From Legionella gresilensis (GTDB lineage Bacteria > Pseudomonadota > Gammaproteobacteria > Legionellales > Legionellaceae): DNA of 64,000 bases. Positions within the stretch are counted from its first letter, which is position 1. Every line of letters starts with the position of its first letter. A program made the position numbers and the translations under genes. The stretch is from contig NZ_CAAAHX010000004.1 in the NCBI RefSeq assembly GCF_900639865.1, forward strand, positions 59,517-123,516, given 5' to 3'. The notes beneath the pieces were generated by a model. That model worked only from the letters and a program-made list of their open reading frames with translations. It made no database searches and was not told the origin of the DNA. This document shows positions 63,891-64,000 of the stretch, piece by piece.

Positions 63891-63972
63891 ATACCTATGC
63901 CCTGTGGGATCCAAGGATAGAGTGGGTGCTGGATTCCGCGGCTAAACCGCGGAACGTAGGCGAGATTAAATA
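63891..63972. repeat. REP-like palindromic element, unit 3
   Basis: Same family as 35886-36092: starts ATACCTATGCCCTG and ends GGAACGTAGGCGAGATTAAATA, with internal hairpin TTCCGCGG-CTAAA-CCGCGGAA (63934-63954). Confidence 0.8.
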
Positions 63973-63984
63973 AATTGTTTTTTT

Positions 63985-64000
63985 ATACCTACGTCCCCCC
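63985..64000. repeat. REP-like element, unit 4, cut by the window edge
   Basis: TACCTACGTCCCCCC repeats the start of the other units; the rest lies outside the window, so a second tandem array is likely here. Confidence 0.6.

Overview
The window is chromosomal DNA of a low-GC gammaproteobacterium, most likely a Legionella or a close relative in the Legionellales. Three things suggest this: the DnaA N-terminus and the gene order around the origin, several large eukaryotic-like or orphan proteins that resemble Dot/Icm effectors, and dispersed palindromic repeats of the kind found in that group. The assignment rests on recognition of families and gene order, not on a search.

The window spans the replication origin region. 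Left of about 23 kb nearly all housekeeping genes lie on the minus strand: atpIBEFHAGDC, then yraP-like genes, diaA and yraN (with rsmI divergent), then rpmH-rnpA-yidD-yidC-mnmE. Right of it they lie on the plus strand: dnaA-dnaN-recF-gyrB, parC, psd, rsmE-trxA and rho. This is the layout of two replichores diverging from an origin in the 1.4 kb AT-rich gap between rpmH and dnaA. Two parS-like 16-mers lie in recF and just before gyrB.

Region by region: 0-3.4 kb holds an SRAP-domain gene end, a GGDEF gene broken by an in-frame stop, an MFS exporter, and a spacer with a dispersed repeat and a cluster of DnaA-box-like sites. 3.4-10.4 kb is the complete F1Fo ATP synthase operon. 10.6-15.6 kb holds a small orphan, BON lipoproteins, diaA, yraN, rsmI and an AlkB-type membrane hydroxylase. 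15.8-19.1 kb holds a protein kinase and a membrane/coiled-coil orphan, both effector-like. 19.3-30.6 kb is the origin core. 31-38.9 kb mixes a TTC38-like TPR protein, parC (with Val at the position of E. coli Ser80), a DUF2520-type dehydrogenase, REP elements, a frameshifted orphan, a guanidine-II riboswitch controlling a Gdx/SugE exporter, a GFA-family enzyme, remnants of CheR-TPR and GGDEF genes, and an L,D-transpeptidase. 39.2-47.5 kb is a block of large orphans, one with an apparent kinase-like catalytic loop. 47.8-53.5 kb is metabolic and RNA-modification genes, one tRNA-Leu and a chromosomal AadA-type nucleotidyltransferase. 53.7-57.7 kb holds an SDF-family symporter, epmC and a large orphan split by a homopolymer frameshift. 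58.1-63.8 kb holds rho and the ygfB-pepP-ubiH-ubiI operon.

The most useful observations are the riboswitch-exporter pair, the two parS-like sites, the ParC quinolone-pocket residue, the kinase-like orphans, and four broken loci. Three of those loci (GGDEF at 0.3-1.4 kb, orphan at 36.2-36.7 kb, orphan at 55.6-57.7 kb) each need only one mutation to restore a full frame.
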